Source: Glandiceps talaboti
Lineage: Eukaryota; Hemichordata; Enteropneusta; Spengelidae
DNA: 64,000 bases
Reading direction: 5' to 3'
NCBI RefSeq assembly: GCF_964340395.1
Contig: NC_135550.1
Location: forward strand, 19,943,176 to 20,007,175
Made by a program: the position numbers and the translations under genes. Below the pieces are notes generated by a model that saw only the letters and a list, made by a program, of their open reading frames with translations, searched no databases and was not told where the DNA came from. This document shows, piece after piece, positions 46,173 to 61,200 of this stretch; within the stretch, counting starts at the first letter, position 1, and the number at the start of each line of letters is the position of its first letter.

Positions 46173-46410
46173 TGTACATATCTAGAAATCATAGGTGGAC
46201 ACCATTTCCTTTCAATAATAGAACTACATGGGGTGGTTGGAATAACGAATCAGCTTTAATATTGTAAACATTATTATTCTTAATAAATTGTATTCATCAT
46301 AGATATAGAGCTATAGGAATAGTCTCCTTTGAAATATTATGAAATGCCTCATCTAACGAGAAGAAAGAAATATATTGAGTAATCAGAATAAAGAATCACC
46401 TTAGCTAGTC
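45575..46410 (+). repeat. Degenerate tandem repeat, ~4 copies of a ~150-370 bp unit
   Basis: The block ATAGAGATAGAAGAATAATC followed by a TATGAAATAT block and a TAGAAAACATAGGTGGACTC-like block recurs near 45580, 45943, 46108 and, diverged, 46301. Each is followed by AAGAATTACA-type and CAGATAAAC-type ends. An (AC)n tract has grown inside the third copy (46155-46172). Confidence 0.75.
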
Positions 46411-49174
46411 AGAATGCAGCTCATGGTTTCTCTATCTCACTAGTTAACTAAAGATTGCATTATTGAAGAGGGTGATCATGGTTCATGTCTAGTGAGGTAG
46501 TTGACAATTACTTGATTTCCCATCTGAAAGCTACATGTATTTAAAGTAAAAGAATTCATTTAAATTCTTTATGAGTAAAGTTATCAAGGCGGGAATTCAT
46601 GTCTGATTCTGTCCTGCTCGTTGGCAGTAAGTGTTTCCAAGAATTCCACCTGCATTGAAAAATGTCTAGAAATGACGGAAGTGAAATTCTGTAATACTTT
46701 AACAACTGACATCTCATTATGACAAATGCTAAATTTATTGATTACATATAGGAGTGATTTTTGAGGAGTAATCGAGTCCCTGAGTTACTGAATACAGCTG
46801 CATGTTTCAGGTATTCATAGGACTGTGCCAGGAGTAGCGTGCTCACATAGATAGGAAATGTAATCAAGAAATCATCTATATGATAATGAGAAAGTAATCT
46901 AAGGGCCTAACAGCTGATAGTAACCAATTACGTTGTAACTTTAACTGACTGATGATCTTTCTCCTCTTGAAGCCATCCAAATGTAACAAATCACATATTG
47001 GTTTTCCAATCTACAAACAGTTTGGTAGTACTTTACTTGGCAAATGGGCCTTCATGTTTAATGTGAAGTTTTTGTACCGTGTTTTTCGTGCAATGTCTGG
47101 CTTTAGAACTCAAATTAACTTTTTTTTGTGTTTAATTAATGTTGTATGTGCCCCAGAAATAAGTCTCACATGTCAACACTTGCTGTTATTTGTTTTGAGC
47201 AACAACTTATAGTTAAAATCAAGAACAAATTCAAATTTTTAAGTAGAGGCTATAAAATAAATACATTTAGAATCCAAAATGGCTGCAGAATACTGTATTA
47301 ACTCTATGAGAAAATTGTTGACTTTCTTGAAATTAAGATGATGAACCCCAAAAGTGTTGTTTTATTCAAAAAGGGACCTGGAACTAGCGTTCATATAACA
47401 AAGTTTGAGAAATTTGAAAAACTTTGATATTTAGTAAAATTTGTCCCTGAGGCACATTTTACGTAATGTTTTTGGATATTTGTATTAAGCTTGATTGAAA
47501 TGACTCCAGGCTTAAAAAAAAAACCCAGTTGTGATGAATACTGTGAAATGTGCCATTAGGTTTTAAATTATCATGTTTCATCAATCTCAAAATGCTGGAA
47601 ATGCAAATAGCATGATGTGGCACTGAGATGTCCTAGATAATGTACACTCGGAACACTCCCCATCATTTGAATTCCTGGTAACCATGACAGTGGCTGTAGC
47701 AACTGCAATAGATTAAATGTAATTAATTTTAGTGCAATTTGTTAAACTCTATGATACCAGTATAAGTACAACTGTGTGTTTATGTCTTTTCACTATTATT
47801 GCTAATTACAAAGCTATGATGTAATTTACTTTTCTCAATGGCCTATATATTTTATCATTACCTGTGAGCAAATAAAGTGCTATAATTTGGAACTTTAGCA
47901 CAAGCTTCTTTTGACCAGGAAGAAATGCAGTATAGTAATGTTAAACAACTTGCAATCTGATTCAACAAAATATGTAAGGTAAACAATCATATTTATAAAT
48001 TGTAAATACATTCATATTGCTCAGTGTAGCTTGCGGATGATTGTATACCACATACTGGTCATATACATGTAATGCAGTCAAGCTGTGCCGAGTTGAGGAT
48101 GGCAGATATAGATGTATTTAATCAATAATGATGGTTTATCCATTTGTACTTCCTTGAGCTGTATAGTAATCATAATTATCTATATATCTAAAATTCACCA
48201 CCACTTGCTGGGTGAAGTCATATAGCATACTCTTTAATTGCCAATCTGCCATCAAATCTATGACAATCGCTGCCTAAGTCCATAATATCATCAAACATGA
48301 ATACTTGCAGAAATAAACTGAAAACAAATTATTAACAAATCAGTAAGCACTGTTAATAGTACATGTACACACACTGGGCTGTAATTACAAGTAGAAAAAG
48401 ATTATATGAACATGCATTGTCTTGTAAAAATAAGTGTATTTGATGCCCATGCAGGCCTACAAATAGTGTTCAACAATAACACCATTGTGAAAATTAATGT
48501 GTAACAGATGGATCATAGGACCACATTTACTGTTGTAGAAGTAAATGCTTGGGATAATTAAATTGCAAAAGCATACAGATATTGAACATATTGTTCCCTG
48601 CAGTGAAATGATTATTTTTAGTAGTGACTATACAAGTACAATGTACCTTGTCATGTGATCATGTACTTCAATGAAATGTAATGCAATCATACATACAGGT
48701 ACCTTGACAATGTACAATGTATGTATGTAAACTCATTTCTAAATGCCATATTTACATTTCAATGTACTCTTCAAATTTCTAGTGGTTGTAGTTTATTATT
48801 AGTATTACCCACTTGATATGCACTAGCTAGCTCCATTATATGTCATATAATATACAAATGTGTATTCTCCTGCCCACTACAACTATAGAAATTTACCTCT
48901 TTATGTTCTTTCCTACTATACCATACTACCATCCTATATCCATAGCTACCATTTGATTGTTATTCTGTGTTCTTTTTATACCACATATACATGTACATAT
49001 TGTTATAGCCACCTGTCTACTCCATCAACGGACTGTAATTAATTAAATGTATTCTATCAACTCCATTACTGTGCTATTCTACCAACCTCACCACTAGTAC
49101 TAGTGGCTCCTCCAATACCTATATTCAGCCCCAATTTTGACACCTTAAGTCATTCTAGTGTAGATTACCTTTTA

Positions 49175-49630
49175 AACACCATTTGACCATCTGAATGTTC
49201 AGGACTAAGATGAACAGAAATACATATAATAACCTGTAGACCCCAACAGATGGACCCACATCTTTTGATAATCCATGGACATCCAAACCTGTTTATGGTC
49301 TAGAACAGTAGAATGATCCTATCCTAATAGTTCAACTGATAACACTAATGCAAGATCTGGGATTGAAACCATGACTTGTCATTAAGCCATACAGATTCTA
49401 GACTACCTACATTGTACAGTTGGCAAACAACATTTTGACAATCAGAATGTTCTGGGCATGTGCAAGCACAAATTACCCGAGACCCAACATTTGAACCCAC
49501 ATGTACCTTTCGCAAACAACATTCTGACCATCTGAAAATTCTGGACAGCGGCAAGCAGAATTGATATGCCCAATATCCATACCTGCACTTAATAATCAAA
49601 CATCTGGACCCACATGTTTGATTGATAGCC
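49175..49630 (+). repeat. Degenerate repeat, ~110 bp, about 3 copies
   Basis: Units carry a block like AACATTCTGACCATCTGAA then TTCTGGAC, followed some 60 bp on by a GGACCCACATGT-like block (about 49182-49262, 49428-49505 and 49518-49618). Related words also occur before 49150. Moderate identity. Confidence 0.6.
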
Positions 49631-52600
49631 TTCAAGCCATTCTACTAGCTATGTATTAGTGTCCTTTCCTAGATCCTAGATCCTTAACACCATTCTGACC
49701 ACTCCCAGTGATAAATTCCAATCTACCCAATTTTACTGTTAGGTATTTAGGTTAATACCCATCTTTATGAGTCATATACCGGTATTCCTAGCACCCTTTA
49801 AATAGTAGTACTAGGTTGCTGACACTGTGACCTGGTTTGAATGGGATTGCAAGTGTATATGAAAAGAAGAGAGACGAGGATTAGTTGTATAATATTAATA
49901 AACATTAAGTCGTCACCACAAAAAGAGGCATAGCATCAATAGAAATTCAACTCAGCTCTCAGACAATGTGACCATGCTGTACTTCTATTATTAACCTAGC
50001 ACTACCTACAGTATAGTATACTGTTTACCCATTGCACCTTCTTTGATTGCATTGTGCTGACACCATTCTACTCAAACCAAATGTCATTCTGGCCATATCA
50101 CCATATCAGCCATTTTGTTAGCTCTATTAAGAGTAACTGCTGTACTGCATACCCCTTTCCCCTTCTACCTACATCATAGCTGTTAGCCTGCCAATTCTAT
50201 CCATAACTATATACAACCACCCTGCCACTTCTCATAATATTTGTCCTTTTTCTAATGTCTCCCTTATTGTTCATCCTGTCCACATCATGTTCCATGTGTT
50301 TACTTTTGGAATACTTCTTTTACAGTCATCATTGTAAGTGACTACAAATCAAATAAGTTGTATATCTTGCATGTTGAGGCACTGAAAGCCTTACAGTGTG
50401 TTTAGTCCATTTATTTTTACAGCATAGAAAGTTACCGCCGCAAGACATAAAAAGTTTTAAATTGTCAGGCTGATATTTAAAGTTAATGAAATGGTGCATT
50501 AAGTCCCATTCATCATTATGTTGTAGGTAGCAACACTAATCTTATAAATGTCAAGTGCTGATAATATCATTCAGTTTGATTGATCACTCAGCTATAGGTA
50601 TCTTGGTGTGGACTAGTTATGGCATATATTATCATCAGTCACAGTATTGCTGTGTATCATTTAAACCACTCTACGAATAGTTTACCATGTCTGTCTGTTA
50701 ATTTTAGATTGGTGTTTTTACAAAGGTAAACATAGATGGTTGACTACCTTCAAGAAGCAAAATTGACACAATTTTAATGTTATTTTCAAACTCTGTATTA
50801 AAATCATCAAGTATTCATATTTAAACGAAACATATTTAAAAGAATAAGTCTAATTTTCAGTCTGATCCTTCTTTATTTCAAAGTTAAACATTGCAAATTC
50901 TTCTTCTGAATCTTAGTAGATAATACATCATTCTGACAGTATAATGAATAGCTTCTACATGTACACTTGTATATCATTAAACTGAAATATTCATCATTGT
51001 TTGCATTCCTGTCTCCATTGTAATGAGTAGTTACTGGAGACAAATACATGACAAATCTTTCCCTGTATTAATAGTACATCACATTATATAAAAAACACAG
51101 ATCTTTGAAAGACAATATGAAGTTATGATGTTCTCAAATTAAATGTAAACAGCATTCAGAAATATCCATTATATTTAGCAAATTTCTTCAGAAATGAAAA
51201 AAAAAAAATCATTGATATGAATGAATATCCATACAATTCATACCCAGTTTGCAAATTTGCAATACATAGAACCATTACCAGTACAGGCTTAGCGTGATAT
51301 GTTCAGCCTTTGTATACCTTGTATACAGGAATACTGTTGATAAAGTGCATGAATAGATGACTGGTTTTAATGTATTTAGTTTCTATTTGTAGAGAACCAT
51401 AACAGATACCTTCATAGCAATAGAATCTTATGATAATAACTAAATATTCTAAATGCATGGCCATAAATGATTATAGTCATAACTGATTTCTCTTAGCAAC
51501 AGCAACACCACTACATTTCCAATAGCATACCAACATACAGTATACTGTTAAACTCTACAGTGACCCCACTTTGTGGGCAGTCTGATAAATATTGAAATGG
51601 GATTTCAGTAGTTTGAAATGCTTTTTTATCATCACTTCAGTTCTGATTTTGGCATTTAACGAGAAAACTTGCTGAGTAAATTAGAATAGCATTTCAACAA
51701 ATGATGGAATCTCGGTACTGTTGTAATGACACTGCTGGTATGAAGAGAAGAAATCACTCGGTCTTTGGATTAAAATTATAGTTTGCTATTTGAGCAAGCC
51801 ATTTCAACACTTGAAAATTCAGAAAAAGTACACGCTATTCACTTTCAGTGATGTGTTTTCGCTTTTGCAAAATATTAAAGCTGGTATGAAAAGCAGTTTT
51901 GCAAATAAACTTTGATAATTAAAGGAAAAGTCCAGCTGTAAAGTCTGTGTGCTTGTATAATTACTGCCATCTACATCAACATCAACATATGATTTAGGTG
52001 ATACAATAGCACCTCTGTAACTTATTCTTTGAAATTTGGAAAAACACCCTAACTGCATGTGCATATGTTCTGCCATTTGGGGTTTCCTGCAAGGGATTTT
52101 GTGAAATCTTACAGGAAATAACATCATTGTTACCACAATCTCTGTGTTGATACTGTAACAGTGCAAGGTATGTTTTAATTGTTATGTCATTACTAAGTTA
52201 TCAATTTAGATATTTGATGTTTGATAACTAAATTTCTTAAATTAACGCATGTATAATTTTGAAAGAAAAAGTTCTTGTTTTCCATACTAATTGGTTCTGT
52301 ATTTTTATTTTGATATTATATATATATACTGCATGTTAAAAAATAATTAAAATAGCAAATAGCAAGTTTTCAGATTACCCATTTAGTCACACAGTGGATA
52401 ATATGTGTAATGGATTTGGTCTACTGAGGCAGTTAAAAGCCTGGAAGAAATTCTGCCTTGAAATGCTTCCTGATTTTGAAAGAAATTGCTTGGTGCATTA
52501 CAGTACAAGAATAATTGCGTCTACCCATAGTGATCATGCAACATCTGGCAAGATTCATGAATGTATACATGATGTATTTTAATATTCCAAAAAATCAGTT

Positions 52601-55600
52601 AAACAAAGTAAAACACTTATAAAGGCAATTTTGAAGCTGGTCTGATGTTAGCCTATGACGTTTTGCTTTCTCATTGTTGGATAAACATTGATTTGTCTTT
52701 GAAGGGAACAATGAATTGACGTCAAGCGTGGGTTGGCTACATTTCATAGTCAATCCCTGCTGAACAGGATATATAACGTGTATTGACAAGTCTGAATGAA
52801 AGCAGGGATTTTAATGAAATAATGACATGTAATTCACTTTAAATTTCATACATCTCATAATTGTAATGGACATCAAGTCAATGAGAATTATTATAAAATT
52901 TAACTAATTATAACTGTCTGGCAGAGAGATAATAAAGGTTATATTGTTCCAGTACAAAACTAACAAAGAAATTGAGATGTAATGGGTAATATGAGAGTTT
53001 GAAGTTATGAATAACAAAATTAGTAGGCCCCAATGCTAGTTCAATCAATGTTGTGCTATTGGATATTGAGTGGCAAGTACTCCTTTGTGATGTGGCAAAT
53101 ACAGTACCTAGAATTATGAATGTAATTTTTGGTGCCTTCAGTATATGATATATTTGAATGGAGTTTTCCTAGGCTCAACTGATGCCTAGAGGCAGGCTTA
53201 GGACACACATATGTTGTACTAAACTGTATGCAATGCCTTCAAAAAATTCTACATTATGTACTAAGATACAAGGAAAGTAGAGAATCTACATTGCAATGGC
53301 ACTAGGTTCTGGATATTTGAGGCAGCTCTTAATAATAGTCATGTTGTCATATATGAAAAATTTTTTGCCAATGTAGATGTGAGAATTAAAATGTGCTCAA
53401 TTTGCAACAACATTGTATAATTCCTCTTACATTTAATTTTTCTAAAAAGAGTGCAGACTTATATGTTATATGCTATTTCATCAATGCCGTCAGAAGTGAG
53501 TGCCGGATCCGCAGACATGTTACATTGCTGATGGAGCAAATGTCATACATTACAGAAACATGAAATTATGTTCAATTTAGACATCAAACAGGTGTGTTAA
53601 CCCTCTGATTGACATGGTCATGGCATTCTTTCCAAAATAAAACTAAACTAAATTCACTCAAAATCTTCAAATGTCATGGTGTATCTATAAATGTATACTA
53701 TTCTACCTTAATAAATGATAACATAACTACATGTACATGTAGTAGTATGGCTTAGGAATTCTTTGAATAAAGATGCAAATGCACACCTACAAAATAGCTT
53801 TAGAGAGGTAATTTTCAATTATAAAATACTTTCAAACTGTAAAATGAAGGTGAACTGTAATTGATAATACTCATACTTAGCAATATGAATTCAGAATTAA
53901 ATCATCTTAAACAGCTATTGAAATTACTTGATAACATAGCTGTACATATAGTTGGATTTCTAATAGCTTCATGTTCCATTCCATGGCAATTGTTAACAAA
54001 ATGAAAGGAAGCTGAGTTGACATTTTTAATAGGAATTTTACCGTGCATAATCTTTGAATCAGCTTTATGAGGGGGACATATTTTTGTGTTTTTGTTTCCC
54101 CATCTGCCCCTCCTTTTCCTTCTCTTTATGTTCTTTTTATTCACTTGCTTATTCTTGCCAGAGAGGACACTGTTCCACAAAATATTAAGAGCGGGTGAAA
54201 ATAAAAAACAATTTATTTTGATTTCGGAGCTGAAAATTTGTGTCTGTCGAGTAATGAGAAACAGAAGAAAAAAATGGGGTCACCCTAAGCTATAGATCTA
54301 GTTATCGTACATCATTATTTGAGAGAAAAGAATTAACCTTTTCATGGTAATTTTAACAGAGAATGGCAATGATAAAGATTGCATTTAATGGAAAAGAACA
54401 AATTAAATAAGTGTTAATGGAAATCTCTTTCATGTAAGTATCCAGTAATGTTCCCTTCTCTCCCCTGAAGAGTAACCATAATGGCTGCACAGAGTAGTTG
54501 GTAGTGCTATAATTCACAGAGTTCCACTGTATAGTTATTTGAAATGACAGGTTCTGCCTACAAGGCTGGGTATTCGTTTTAGTATGTCAAAAACATAATG
54601 TAGCCTTTAAAGAGGCAGTTTAGGAAAAAAAAACTGTTTGCTTTTGATGAAAAAAGATGATTTTCTGCCATAAGGAAACAACCTCAAGTATGCAATGTAG
54701 ATAGTATTGTGGTTACTTTTACAGTGTTGAGTAGATTATTTGATAGTAGAAATAATACCAGTTGGATCAGGTAAGCTTATATTAATTTTATCAAAAAGTT
54801 TCATAAAAATGAATATAATAGGGTTTCCTGTACATTCAGCAAAACAAGAATGAGTATAAAAAGAACCGATAGATTCTCACAATTAACTTGAGCTCATGTA
54901 TCACGATGGAAATATAATCCTACAGCCTTGCTGGTTCACTTCCGATATCGTGTGATAGAAGACATACACCTTGGAGAAATTTGTCGAGAAATCGGCACTC
55001 TAAGTGGCTTCTGATTGATCACAGAGACTTATTAAAAACAGAAATGACTTTTGCTACCTGCGGTTATTATGTATACGATCATACTTTACGACACGCTATT
55101 CCCTCATTTGTATTGTCTGCATCTATCTTGTTAACAATACAGAATAGGAAGAGTGGATTTGTCACACAGTATCAAGTTTTCATGATTCAGATCGTTTTTT
55201 ATCTTCATATTTATACCTGTAGTCTAATGAGATTTTTATGACTTGATTGCCTGACAGTCCTTTATTGTGGCATGTAGAAATCATATGTCCATGTCATGTT
55301 ACAACTGACAGGACAGCAATTCATTTCTGTTGACTGTCCGACTGTAATGATACGTTATCAAATGAAAAATTAGACAGCTTTAGGCCATTCACTCTGTCTA
55401 GCTCTATTAAATCAGATTTTTACAATGCTTTATTCACAGCAATATTTGCATTAAAGTACACGCAGCTTTTCATATATTTTATTACTAATGATGACAAGTC
55501 ATGGGGCTCTTATCCATTTTATGTGTTCACAGTTCTATGTATGTTTTGTACTAATAACGTGTATGTGTGAATGTGGGTGTGTGTATGCAAGAAGCAGATT

Positions 55601-55628
55601 CAGAAGATTATACTCTGTAATATGTGAA

Positions 55629-55676
55629 TATTAAATCATAAACCCTCCAACCTTGGTGGAGTGTTTATGATTAAAT
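55629..55676. repeat. Imperfect palindrome
   Basis: TTAAATCATAAACCCTCCA on the left is mirrored by TGGAGTGTTTATGATTAAA on the right around ACCTTGG, with one or two mismatches. It could be the compact core of an inverted-repeat element. Confidence 0.75.
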
Positions 55677-56479
55677 ACAGTTTTTTTGTAGAAAATAACA
55701 AAGTTTGGATAAGGTCAGCATTTGATATATAGTGATAGCTGAATAGTGTGAAAGTGACCATATGCCGAAGTATACTGATATGTAGTGAACTAAGCTCATG
55801 AATTGAGAATTTCATGCCCAGCCTATTTATTTGAATACGTGTGCAATGGATATAGGCCACTCACTGTCCAGTGAAGCTTGTACTGTTTGTGAGACAGCTT
55901 GTATCTTGTCAGGTAATGCATATGGTGATTCAACAGTGAAATTGATTCTAAATCCATGCATGGCTATTTTTTTGTGTGCCACAACAGAAGAACGTTTTTC
56001 CCCAATCTGTGAGAAGGGTTAAATATAGCTGAGATGATGAAATAGGTGTCAGATATGTTTAAATCCATCCTTCAAGACCATTCAAGTATATCTTGTGGAA
56101 CGTACATCAATGTTAATTTGTCCTGACAGCTAATGTTCATATACTCCTGGGTCTTCATGTATCTTTGACCCTACATAGTAGGTGTACAGATTATAGCAAG
56201 ACAGTTACAGGTGGAGTAAAGTGAATTTTGACATCAATTTATTTATTGTCAAAATACTTCTAAATATGCTAAGAGTGTAATACGCATGAAGTGTATATCT
56301 AGATCAAGGTATTAAACTGTTATGAATGATAACATTGTAGACTGTAAGCTATTGTGTTGTTCAACCCTATCAACATTGCTGCTTTGTTGCAGTGTCAGTG
56401 GCCTCAATTCACAATGTCATCATCTACCTTGATGAGATAGCCCACCTAGTGTCAGACATACATATATGTACACACATAG

Positions 56480-56650
56480 ACTTTTAATCATCACTGCCTG
56501 GAAGGTTTCACTTTATCAATTCCTGTTGTTGAAAACTAAGTGAAATATTACAGATTTTTTAATCATCACTGGCTGGAACAGTGAAAGGTTTCATATAGCT
56601 AGTGTACAATGCAAAAAAACCAGTTTGACCTTCACTGGGTGGAACTTTTG
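56480..56650 (+). repeat. Short degenerate direct repeat
   Basis: TTTAATCATCACTGCCTGGAA occurs with little change near 56484 and 56558, and a diverged form (GACCTTCACTGGGTGGAAC) near 56630, spaced about 73 bp. Confidence 0.6.
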
Positions 56651-58105
56651 GGTTTTGTTCCTGTTGTGTCTAACAGGATTTCATTTCAAGTTGCTGTGAT
56701 TCACTATGGGTTTCATTTGTGTATATGTTCCTGTGATATATGACTTACAAGTTTGTATTACAAGTTTCTGTGGTTTACCGACAGGAAGCTTTTCCTTGGT
56801 ACTCATTCAGACTGCGTTTGAGAGCTAGTAAAAAATGAATACAGAATATGTATGTGAATTGTATTGATTTGGAACTGAAATTATGGTTGTTATATTCTGT
56901 GTCACAACATTTGTAGAATTATGTATATACGACACTTTAAAGTATACACATCAGGGTACAAGATTTGATATTTAAAGTCGTAGCTTGTCAAATATCGAAA
57001 CCAATGTCGCCACCTTTGTACATGTATCTTTGACACTGTATTGATTATATCCTGTGTGTGTCAAGATGTCATTCAAAGGTTTCTAAGCTCAATAAATAAA
57101 ACTTGGGGTATCAAGGGAAGTAGTGTCAAAGTGACATCACAGTTAGAAATCTGTGACTCAGTAAGGATGCAAAAACATATGTTGTCGGAGGGATTGTACA
57201 TGAAAATAGCTCAAATTACTTAGTATGATGTGAGCAATGTATTCTGTCTCTAAATCCCAAATGATGATTACTTCAATATTAGGAGTTATTAATGAGTTTA
57301 AGGTTTGCTATATGATGCAGTAAATGAATATTTTATCAATTTGAAACTGAATTATGTATCCAACCACTATAAAATTTTTGTATTCCAAAAAACGATAAAA
57401 ATAAATGTCTGCGAGATTTGATAGTTTTTGTCGGCATTGAGTCTCATTGGAAGCATATAACATTGTTATTTATGAGTACAGTTTTTATACTAACAATTAA
57501 TCATGTTTGCATGTAACTGGTTCCTTGCAGCTGAGGTAAGTTAAGTTCGCTCTTTGCCAGATTAATTTCTGTAGAACATTCGAACAGTTTTTCAATAATT
57601 TATTTCTTGCTTCCTGAGGTAGTTTAGTGGAAATGACAATTGTACGGTTGTGGATTATCATTGAAAATAACAGTATGACAAACCTTAAACAAAATAATTT
57701 TACGTTTATTCTTTAGTTAAATATCAACGTAAGTCTGATGCAGATTTATTATGTGATATGGGCACAATTTTACTAACTGCTTGCTGTTAACTTGTTTGGG
57801 GACAGCGTTTCCCATCAAGTCTGTAAATCACCCCAACAATCAGGAAGTGAAAGTTACCAAAAGGATTAACAGAATGATAACAAGTGAATTACGTTCTTTT
57901 GTTATGTAAATGAGCCACTGGAGTACAGAATCACAAACACTCAATTTTGATAGTAGCAGTGGCCAGCTGTTTGTAGCACCCAACATACTCACCATACAGA
58001 ATACATGTAGTGATATACATGATATGTCAGCTGACAGTGATGTATTGCAAGTTAGTCATGAACATGTAAACAGGTGACTCAGTGTGTAAGACAGGGACAT
58101 CTACT

Positions 58106-58237
58106 ATGCAATGGTTGTACAAATACGGGGCTTCCATCAAATGCAGAAATGCGTGTTTGATTCTCCTGCTTTGTGTGGTATTTGTTATTATTTTTTCACG
58201 CCGGGACTCCGGTCATGACACAGAAAGTGGCAAAAAG
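58106..58237 (+). CDS. QPCT exon 1 (membrane-anchor exon)
   Basis: Encodes 44 residues, starting MQWLYKYGASIKCRNACLIL. The ATG at 58106 has T at -3, a moderate context; an upstream in-frame GTG at 58082 is not a likely start. The donor AAG|GTAGGC is phase 0. No promoter elements were recognised upstream. Confidence 0.8.
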
Positions 58238-61200
58238 GTAGGCAATTATGCCAAAACTTTACTTTGTTAATAGGACAAGACTGTAGGTGTGTGATGCTCA
58301 CATATGTGAAAAAGACACGTTTGTTACAATTACATGCTGTTAATTTTCAACTATAACTAAACACTAAAATTACTAATACTATATTCAACAAATGCATATT
58401 TTAAATATTATCTAGTTATGCATGATGACATAACTATTTTAATATTAACATATGAAAATTAAAATATAGTATATCACTATGATACATTCCTAAAAATCAT
58501 AAACCAAAATCAGAACATTAAATTAAAATTAAACTAGATTTTTTAAAAAAAGTGAAATTGTTAAGGTTATTGTGTGCAAAGAGAGAGATAGGTTGGTTAA
58601 GATTAGGTCAGAGGTATAAACAGAGTGGGTAATTTGATTCAGTGTCAACTGTAACTGTAATCTGTAAAAAATAAAAGAATGATCAATGAATAATTAGTAG
58701 TATGTATATTCATATCCAATTTTTTCTCAAAATCTATAGTAAATTTCTAATTTTATACACAAGTTTATACTAATGATATTGTCATTTGCATCTATGAAGC
58801 AGTTCATTATAAATTGCAAAATATTAGAATTTAATTTATAAACCATATGGTTTGTACATTCCTATGAAACATTTTCAGTCACTCTGCATGTACCTATACA
58901 TATGTATATGTTATCTTGAATAATATGATAGCAGGTGTCAAAGGCTTGTTTTGACACAGTAAATTGTCAATTATTAAACTTTATAGATTTCATTGAAGTC
59001 AGTCTGTCTTTACAATAATATGTGATCATAAAAACCTGTAGTAAGTAATATTCAGCAAGCCAGCTGTTGAATTCATGTGGCAAATTAACCTTTGACATGG
59101 TAAATTGACCTCTGACTTGGCAAATTGGCCCCTGTAGCATTGCAAATTGACCTGCAACATGATAGATGGGTTTAGATGCATAGGTTATTAGACTGTAAAT
59201 GTGTTTTGATTTAGGTCTGTTCCCATTCCATAATTCAAATTGGATCTCGATATTTTTGTTGCCAACACAGGCATGATATAGCAGGGTCAGTATACATTTA
59301 TGTATGGTATTTTGGCAGTATAACAGCAGAGAAAGCAAAATATGATAAATTTCTTTCAGACGATAAACTCTATGTATTCATTCATGGATTGTCATTATCC
59401 ATCACGTCACATTGTATTTTTTTTGCTATATCCTAGTAAAATTTACCCTGCTGAACTGTTCAATAATGAGTGATTCTATTTTAATCCAAGAAGTGGATAC
59501 TAATCTTGAGATAAAGACAGATAGACGATGTATGGATTTATCGATTAAAAGTTAACACTGTAAGCCATGGTTTGGCCGTTATTTGTATTGAAATCAAATA
59601 TGGAATTTGGAAAGATACTTATAAAAAAAAAAATTTTAAGCCCTGCATACATCATTGATCTATGACTCCAATAGGTCTTGTACTCTCATACTGAAAGTAC
59701 ATTGGGTGTCATCAGTGCACAGATCAGCAATGTAGACAGACTAATGAAAATTGGAAAGTATGAATGAACTGGTCATCATTTGTTATTGTTGTATGCTAGT
59801 AGTAATTTTGACAAGGTTACTGTCTAAAAGTTTTAAAAAAAAAGTATTTAACAGGATGATGATACAGGCTACATATTTATTAATGTGTTTTCTAATAAAT
59901 GACAACACTTTTTGCTGTGGGTCAAAATTATATTAAAAAATAGGGATTTTTAATGCGTCAAAAGTAATGAGAAATTGGATATATCAGATGTAGGTACATC
60001 ATAAGAAATTTGTATGTATCAATGTTTTTAATACACCAAATTGGCTTAGCGGGTACATTGATCTCTGTACATAATAAAGACTTGGTATGCAACCAGATGA
60101 GAGATCATATAATTCAATTTTCATCAGGATATTATTATAGAGATTGTGACTACCTATGGTTGGTGAAAATATTAAAAATATGTTATTAAGAAATCATACA
60201 TATATGTAAGATCTTGGCAGGAGTTGGACATGCATACAAATAGCTAGCTTGTTATCTGTCAAGGAAATATGGGTTTCCATGGATACCCAGTCATTGAAGT
60301 GGTGAGTGTGGAAATTACAGGAAAAATCAATTTGATAGCAGCGGATATGTACATGGTAAAAGTGTTGTTAACAATAACAGAAAGAAGCAAGAGATGGCTG
60401 AAATGAATTTATTACCAGCGATGAAATTGTGTATGAAATGTGAGAATGCGTGGCCTATATGTGTGTGTAGTAATGACACAATGGAAAGCCATCATTTGTT
60501 GTTCGACAAGTATTTTGATTAATCTGACCCAGGTACTAGTAGTTATAAAAGTAGAAAGTTAGTCTGACCCACCAGTCTCTAACATTAACTCAAGAAGCAA
60601 ATTTTGTTATAAATGGAATGCTTTGAGTTAGTTAAAACCTTCATTGTTATACATCTCAAAAATATACTGTAATCATCAAAGTGATAATTGCAGTACAACT
60701 CTTTTGAAAACATGTTGTTCTCTTTAAAACCAAAAGAATTAGTGTATTTTAATTGAAGTTTCCCAAATGTTAAATGCCAAAGTGAGAGCATTAGCATATT
60801 ATAATATTGTGGATAACGGTTTAAAATTTGATAAATTTGAACATACTGAATTAAGACAAGTGTCTCAAACATAGAAATGATCTTGAGGTGGTTGACTAAA
60901 TTTTGTCAGGCACGAAACCTAGGTATATGTACATGTATAATAAAGTTGTTTGAACACACGCTAATGATCATCCCAAGTTTTGTCTCGCTGCCAAATAGCA
61001 TCACAGTGAACAAGATACAAGATCTCTCCCCTTCCTTGTTACTAGAATTCCAAGTTCATGTATTAAAATATTTTCCTATTTCTTTCAGTTTTTCTCTCCC
61101 ATACATGTACAAGTTGAAGTATGACTAACTTTCTTTCTTCAAGACTACATCCCCAAATATAACTTTCTTTTTTTTTTGCTGTCTTTTCTTGTAGAGTGGA

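Larger units (their letters stand above)
31487..58105. other. Large gene-poor stretch (intergenic or long intron)
   Basis: About 26.6 kb with no exon I can support by homology. It is AT-rich (many TACATGTA words) and carries several tandem repeats listed separately (32.2, 34.6, 39.5, 41.6, 43.1, 44.0, 45.6-46.4, 49.2 and 56.5 kb) and two small inverted repeats. The short open frames scattered through it are not supported by composition, splice sites or similarity. If the 31.4 kb exon belongs to QPCT, all of this would be intron. Confidence 0.5.

Noticed and set aside
52394-52582. 62-codon plus-strand frame (LLRQLKAWKKFCLEMLPDFE)
   Set aside because: A candidate acceptor upstream exists but puts the frame out of phase with a stop; no partner exon was found.
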